38,273 nucleotides of DNA. It comes from an uncultured Bacteroides sp. (GTDB lineage: Bacteria; Bacteroidota; Bacteroidia; Bacteroidales; Bacteroidaceae). A program made the translations under genes and the position numbers. Below are positions 34,368 to 38,273 of the stretch, one piece after another. The stretch spans positions 1-38,273 of the forward strand of contig CAMTOQ010000028.1 of assembly GCA_947074205.1 (NCBI GenBank), written 5' to 3'. Positions within the stretch are counted from its first letter, which is position 1; each line of letters starts with the position of its first letter. Below the pieces are notes generated by a model. That model searched no databases, was not told the origin of the DNA, and was given only the letters and a program-made list of their open reading frames with translations.

Positions 34368-34790
34368 TTAGCAGCATGCTGCTAGCTTCTTGGTGAAATA
34401 GATCCTTTTTCCTTCAGAAGGGCATTCGTCGAGCGTAGCCGACTCTTTATATCCCATCTTGGGATAGAAGAGTGGTGCCTGAAAACAGAAAGTGTCTAGG
34501 AAAGAAAATTTGCAACCTTTCTCTACCGCTTTATCTTCTGCAACAGCCAAAATGCGTGAACCAAGTCCACTTCCGCGAAACGCTTCGTCAACCCATAGAG
34601 TTTTAATAAACAACCACTTTCCCCAAGTGTGTCCAATCAATCCAGCGATGATGTGATCGCTGTCATCACGAAGAAATACCCCCAACTCTCCCGGCTTGCT
34701 TCCAGCCGCAGTGTAGTTGTAATCATTGATGTGTTTCACCAACTCTTCTTCATCCCTTTTGTCAATCTTTTCAGTAATACTAATATCCAT
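34368..34790 (-). CDS. GNAT-family N-acetyltransferase
   Basis: GNAT enzymes transfer an acetyl group from acetyl-CoA to an amine. The 140 residues contain the acetyl-CoA-binding motif A, KTLWVDEAFRGSGLGSRILAVAE (R-x-x-G-x-G pattern), preceded by the strand DHIIAGLIGHTWGKWLFI and followed by FSFLDTFCFQAPLFYPKMGY, the motif B region. The substrate is unknown. It follows the DUF2231 gene by 22 bases and probably shares its transcript. The last codons form a perfect 16-base palindrome at 34369-34384. Confidence 0.85.
   Translation of the reverse strand: MDISITEKIDKRDEEELVKHINDYNYTAAGSKPGELGVFLRDDSDHIIAGLIGHTWGKWLFIKTLWVDEAFRGSGLGSRILAVAEDKAVEKGCKFSFLDTFCFQAPLFYPKMGYKESATLDECPSEGKRIYFTKKLAACC
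34369..34384. repeat. Perfect palindrome at the GNAT gene end
   Basis: TAGCAGCATGCTGCTA reads the same on both strands. It encodes the Leu-Ala-Ala-Cys-Cys C-terminus and overlaps the stop codon. Confidence 0.6.
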
Positions 34791-34812
34791 TTGAAAACTA
34801 TTTGTCTAGAAA

Positions 34813-35247
34813 CTAAAGCAGTACATTATAGACAATGTATCCGCCATAGTACCCCGTTATCGCAATTAAAATGGTGGCAAGTCCAAGTAAAAGAAACGCA
34901 GTCCAGTAGAGCCATGAGGGTAGTGGTTTCTTAACAAGGTAGCTTAATAAATAAACAGCAGCCGGGCACGAAATAGCGATTGCTGTCCACGTGGCGAAAG
35001 CGTGGTGAATCTCCTTAATTTTTTGTGCCTCGGCATTTAGGCTCAAATGATAGTTACCGGTGATGACAGCTGCCCAAGCACCCAAACATCCCAAAATAAC
35101 TAATATCTTAATACAGTTGGACATCGAAATGTCCTTCTCGCGTACTAGGTAGATGATGGCTAGTAAACACGAGACCAAAATCAGTGCAATAGGGAAGTGC
35201 ACAGTCATTGGATGCAAAATATCTCCAAGTCCAGTCATTAGATTCAT
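34813..35247 (-). CDS. DUF2231 family inner-membrane protein
   Basis: The 144 residues have four hydrophobic helices (about 17-36, 46-63, 80-103 and 110-135). The N-terminal signature LHPMTVHFPIALILVS is the DUF2231 hallmark. Conserved histidines here and in KEIHHAFATW could bind a metal or heme, but no function is established to my knowledge. It begins a short unit with the GNAT gene. No -7 box was identified upstream. Confidence 0.8.
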   Translation of the reverse strand: MNLMTGLGDILHPMTVHFPIALILVSCLLAIIYLVREKDISMSNCIKILVILGCLGAWAAVITGNYHLSLNAEAQKIKEIHHAFATWTAIAISCPAAVYLLSYLVKKPLPSWLYWTAFLLLGLATILIAITGYYGGYIVYNVLL

Positions 35248-35331
35248 GTTTAATTGATTTTTATTTACTTATTGGATTTATTGCTCTTACCAATTAAAAC
35301 AACGAAAGTGCGATTTTAGTTGCACAAAAAG

Positions 35332-35371
35332 GTCCCTAAATGTATCTGTTGATGTAGATACATTTAGGGAC
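35332..35371 (-). terminator. Terminator after mutS2
   Basis: GTCCCTAAATGTATCT (35332-35347) and its exact complement (35356-35371) form a 16-pair stem with an eight-base loop. On the minus strand CTTTTTG follows, so it ends the leftward mutS2 gene. Confidence 0.85.
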
Positions 35372-35394
35372 AGTCAGAATTTTGTATGAATATA

Positions 35395-37899
35395 TTAGGC
35401 CAAATCGACTACTGTGATGCCTGCACCGCCAAACTGTACATGCTCGTCAGCGAAGTGCCGGATGCCCGATACGGTAGATAAATATTGGCGGATAAGGGTG
35501 CGAAGTATTCCTGTGCCCGTACCGTGTAAAATACGCACACGGTCCATCCCAATCAATATAGCATCATCGATAAAATAGGTGATGGCCTGCAAAGCCTCAT
35601 CGCCCCTCATTCCGCGTACATCAATGTCTTGCTTAAAATGCAATTTCTTTTCGTACATAGAGTCATGGGTAGAAGTACTTACAAAACTAGATGCAGCTGT
35701 AGTAGGTTTATTGGCAGGAGCTTTTGCATGTTCTAAACGGTCGGTTTTTACCGTGGTTTTTAGTCCCCCAAATGCAACTGTTGCATTCTTTCCATTAACA
35801 TCCATCACCTCGCCCACACTGGTTTGACCTTTGAGACGTACCGTATCTCCTTTAGCGATGACGCGCATCGCTGGAGCAGATTGAGTAGCAGGTTTATTGT
35901 CGATGTTAGTAGCTTTCTTCTCCTTCTTTTTGCCCTGCTTCTCACGCAGTTTTTCCATTTTGCGTAGCACTTTGGCTTCCTCTTCCGATTTTAATTGTTG
36001 GTCAAGCCTATCGCGGAACTCGTTCAAATCTTGACGCACCAATCGGGTCTTCTCCTTCTCGGCTTGCGATTCCTTAATCTCTCGGATAGTCTGCTCGATA
36101 CGCGCATTCGACTCCTTAATTAAGTTTTCAGCATCCGTCTTAGCCTTTGCTAGAATTTCCTTACGTTCCTGCTTTAGGTTGGCCATCTCCGCTTCATAGC
36201 GAGCTAGTGTCTCTTCCAGTTGCTTTTCACGTTGCCGAACGTTCTGGCGTTTGTTTTCCCAATAACGTTTGTCGCGTACAATATCTTGCAGATACTTGTC
36301 CGCATTGATGTACTCACTTCCTACAATCTCTGATGCATCAGCTATTACCTCTTCAGGCAGACCAATTTTGCGAGCAATCTCCACGGCAAATGAGCTTCCT
36401 GGGTTGCCAATTTGTAGTTGAAACAATGGTCGCATCATGTGGCGGTCGTAAAGCATTGCACCATTCACTATGCCATCGTTCTCATCGGCATAATGTTTCA
36501 GATTTTGGTAGTGTGTGGTGATAACACTAAAGGCACCTTTCTCCTTGAATCGCTTCAGCACCGATTGGGCAATGGCGCCGCCAATCTGTGGCTCTGTACC
36601 TCCACCAAACTCATCGATCAGGATCAAGCTTTGAGCGTTACAGTGGCGAATCATCATCTTCATATTGGTGAGGTGCGAAGAGTAGGTACTCAAGTCGTCC
36701 TCTATAGATTGTTCGTCGCCTATATCCATAAAGATGCTCTCGAAGATGCCGGCCTGGCTGCGTTCGTGCATCGGGATGAGCAGACCACATTGCAGCATAT
36801 ACTGGAGTAGCCCCACTGTTTTTAGGCAAACCGATTTACCTCCTGCATTAGGACCTGAGATAATCAATATGCGTTTTTCTACCGTCAACTCAATATCTAG
36901 TGGCACCACTTTCTTTCCCTGTTTTGATAACGATAGTTCCAACAATGGATGTATGGCCATTGTCCAGTCGATAAACTGTTGATTTACCGTAGTGGGTTGA
37001 ATGCCGTTCGTCTTAATGGCAAAAAGACCTTTGGCGCGTATAAAGTCAATCTCAGCAAGAAATTCGTACGAAAGCAGAATGTCTTGTATGGAAGGACGAA
37101 GGTCGTTAGAGAATTGTGTAAGGATGCGGATGATCTCGCGTCGCTCTTCGCCTTCTAACTCGCGGATGCGATTATTGGCCTCCACCACTTCGGCAGGTTC
37201 GATAAAGACTGTCTTGCCACTAGCCGATTCATCATGTACTATACCCCTTATCTTTCGTTTTAGAGCAGGTGCAACAGGAATCACCAGACGGCCATCGCGC
37301 ATGGCAGGTGTCACGTCCTTATCGACCACACCTTCTGACTGAGCCGAACGTAAAATAGAATGTAGCGAACGCGACACACTGCCCATCGTAGCAGCTAGCT
37401 CACGGCGGATGCGAGCTAAGTCGGGTGAAGCGTTATCCTTCACCTTTCCAAACTTGTCCAATATCTGATCAATACGTTTCACTACATGAGGGAAGACAGC
37501 CACTTCGCTAGTCAATGCAGTCAAGGCAGGGTAGGGCGATGACGCTTCTTCTTCCTCTTCTGTGTGACGGTTGAAGAAACGAACTACTTGGAAAATCGTA
37601 TCTAGTGATCGCTTTAAGTCGAACATTTCCGATTCGTCGAGATACATTCCCTCAATGCGGATGCGGTGTAGAGAAGGACGTACGTCAAAGAAATAGCTAT
37701 TAGGAAACTCGTCTTCTTCTTGAATGATGCGCACAAATTCACTAACCTGCGTCATTTTTTTGTTTACTAGCTCAAAATCGCTAGAAAATGTCACCTCGTC
37801 CACTTTTTCTTTACCTAAAGTGCTGAGGCACTTCTCCTTTAGTAATGCGCGTACCTGGTCAAAACCTATCTTATGTTCAAAATTTAGGGGATATATCAT
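35395..37899 (-). CDS. mutS2: Endonuclease MutS2 with Smr domain
   Basis: MutS2 proteins are MutS-like ATPases without the mismatch-recognition domain. They suppress homologous recombination in some bacteria and act on collided ribosomes in others. The 834 residues show the core and lever helices, then the ATPase with Walker A SGPNAGGKSVCLKT near residue 350, DIGDEQSIEDDLSTYSSH, ILIDEFGGGTEP (Walker B) and VITTHYQNLK. A long Glu/Lys/Arg-rich coiled coil follows, then a KOW-like segment, and the C-terminal Smr nuclease domain with DVRGMRGDEAL near 760 and HGTGTGILR near 790. It is monocistronic, divergent from tRNA-Ser. Confidence 0.96.
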   Translation of the reverse strand: MIYPLNFEHKIGFDQVRALLKEKCLSTLGKEKVDEVTFSSDFELVNKKMTQVSEFVRIIQEEDEFPNSYFFDVRPSLHRIRIEGMYLDESEMFDLKRSLDTIFQVVRFFNRHTEEEEEASSPYPALTALTSEVAVFPHVVKRIDQILDKFGKVKDNASPDLARIRRELAATMGSVSRSLHSILRSAQSEGVVDKDVTPAMRDGRLVIPVAPALKRKIRGIVHDESASGKTVFIEPAEVVEANNRIRELEGEERREIIRILTQFSNDLRPSIQDILLSYEFLAEIDFIRAKGLFAIKTNGIQPTTVNQQFIDWTMAIHPLLELSLSKQGKKVVPLDIELTVEKRILIISGPNAGGKSVCLKTVGLLQYMLQCGLLIPMHERSQAGIFESIFMDIGDEQSIEDDLSTYSSHLTNMKMMIRHCNAQSLILIDEFGGGTEPQIGGAIAQSVLKRFKEKGAFSVITTHYQNLKHYADENDGIVNGAMLYDRHMMRPLFQLQIGNPGSSFAVEIARKIGLPEEVIADASEIVGSEYINADKYLQDIVRDKRYWENKRQNVRQREKQLEETLARYEAEMANLKQERKEILAKAKTDAENLIKESNARIEQTIREIKESQAEKEKTRLVRQDLNEFRDRLDQQLKSEEEAKVLRKMEKLREKQGKKKEKKATNIDNKPATQSAPAMRVIAKGDTVRLKGQTSVGEVMDVNGKNATVAFGGLKTTVKTDRLEHAKAPANKPTTAASSFVSTSTHDSMYEKKLHFKQDIDVRGMRGDEALQAITYFIDDAILIGMDRVRILHGTGTGILRTLIRQYLSTVSGIRHFADEHVQFGGAGITVVDLA

Positions 37900-37922
37900 A
37901 AATGTTACTCTTCGATTTTCTG

Positions 37923-37930
37923 CAAAAATA
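37923..37930 (-). promoter_or_regulatory. Candidate promoter -7 box for mutS2
   Basis: The minus strand reads TATTTTTG then C, an exact TAnnTTTG match about 24 bases before the start codon. Confidence 0.55.
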
Positions 37931-37962
37931 CGACTATTTTAGCGAAAAATGTGCGTAGGGTA

Positions 37963-37992
37963 TTGCAGATTTAAAAAAGATACGTATCTTTG
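37963..37992 (+). promoter_or_regulatory. Promoter of tRNA-Ser
   Basis: TTG (37963-37965) and TATCTTTG (37985-37992) are spaced by 19 bases, matching the Bacteroidetes -33/-7 consensus. The tRNA begins 39 bases downstream. Confidence 0.75.
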
Positions 37993-38031
37993 CAACGCTT
38001 TAAGAGAAAAGCACTTCTGAAAAGGAGTTTT

Positions 38032-38116
38032 GGAGAGATGGCAGAGTGGTCGAATGCGGCGGTCTTGAAAACCGTTGTACTGCAAGGTACCGGGGGTTCG
38101 AATCCCTCTCTCTCCG
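38032..38116 (+). tRNA. tRNA-Ser (anticodon UGA)
   Basis: GGAGAGA (38032-38038) pairs with TCTCTCC (38109-38115), followed by discriminator G; CCA is not encoded. The anticodon loop is CTTGAAA, giving anticodon TGA, which reads UCA and related serine codons. The long variable arm between the anticodon and T stems is the class II feature expected of tRNA-Ser. GGTTCGAATCC marks the T loop. Confidence 0.97.
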
Positions 38117-38152
38117 CTGAAAGATGAAGCCGAAAGGCGCCATTAAGGAGCT

Positions 38153-38184
38153 AAACCCTACAAAATCAATATTTTGTAGGGTTT
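38153..38184 (+). terminator. Terminator after tRNA-Ser
   Basis: AAACCCTACAAAAT (38153-38166) pairs perfectly over 14 bases with ATTTTGTAGGGTTT (38171-38184), with a four-base loop and further T residues. It follows the tRNA by 36 bases. Confidence 0.88.
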
Positions 38185-38273
38185 TTTGTTGTTTATACGT
38201 TACCCCTCTTAGGTCACAAAAAAGCCAAAAACTACCCTACTTCTGTGACGAAATCGTACCGGATTATTTAAAC
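38185..38273. other. Right-edge sequence after tRNA-Ser
   Basis: No gene is readable before the window ends. The stretch holds an inverted pair GTCACA (38213-38218) and TGTGAC about 26 bases later. The 3' end of a tRNA-Ser is a common integration site, so a mobile element could begin here, but no integrase is visible. Confidence 0.3.

Overview
The window looks like chromosomal DNA of a Bacteroides-type member of the Bacteroidales. Supporting signs are Bacteroidetes -7 boxes (TAnnTTTG) upstream of many genes, near-absence of Shine-Dalgarno sequences, and families typical of the group: DUF4301, UpxY-type NusG, PepSY-like lipoproteins, a 740-residue RelA/SpoT protein, GH95 and MutS2. I see no complete mobile element, rRNA or CRISPR array. 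A tRNA-Ser(UGA) gene lies near the right edge.

Layout. 1-303: no supported gene. 304-4201: ispE (leftward), then a HAD phosphatase and a panB-MFS pair (rightward). 4229-9312: leftward unit relA, dgkA, GH95 glycosidase. 9710-13219: DUF4301 protein, purT and an orphan UpxY-like antiterminator, all rightward. 13246-15747: leftward serB followed by a DEAD-box helicase gene. 16106-16666: a secreted thioredoxin-fold protein without the redox cysteines. 16771-21494: leftward lon-tgt-lptF/G. 21913-26177: trmN6, UDP-glucuronate decarboxylase, a REC-histidine kinase and two small lipoproteins. 26324-34109: frc-oxc-AEC transporter-nifJ. 34368-37899: leftward mutS2, and DUF2231-GNAT. 38032-38116: tRNA-Ser.

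The most distinctive region is 26.3-34.1 kb. Formyl-CoA:oxalate CoA-transferase, oxalyl-CoA decarboxylase and an auxin-efflux-type carrier have the same order as E. coli yfdW-yfdU-yfdV, but a full-length pyruvate:ferredoxin oxidoreductase follows. Together they could import oxalate, load it with CoA, decarboxylate it to formate and CO2, and connect that cycle to acetyl-CoA and ferredoxin. Every gap between these genes holds a stem-loop. The first two genes have strong Shine-Dalgarno sequences unlike their neighbours. The first gene has no recognisable -7 box but has a palindrome just upstream.

Several housekeeping proteins depart from textbook active sites. Tgt lacks all three zinc cysteines, RelA/SpoT has a degenerate hydrolase domain, and Frc has an altered glycine loop. 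Family assignments come from motif reading by eye; no database search was run.
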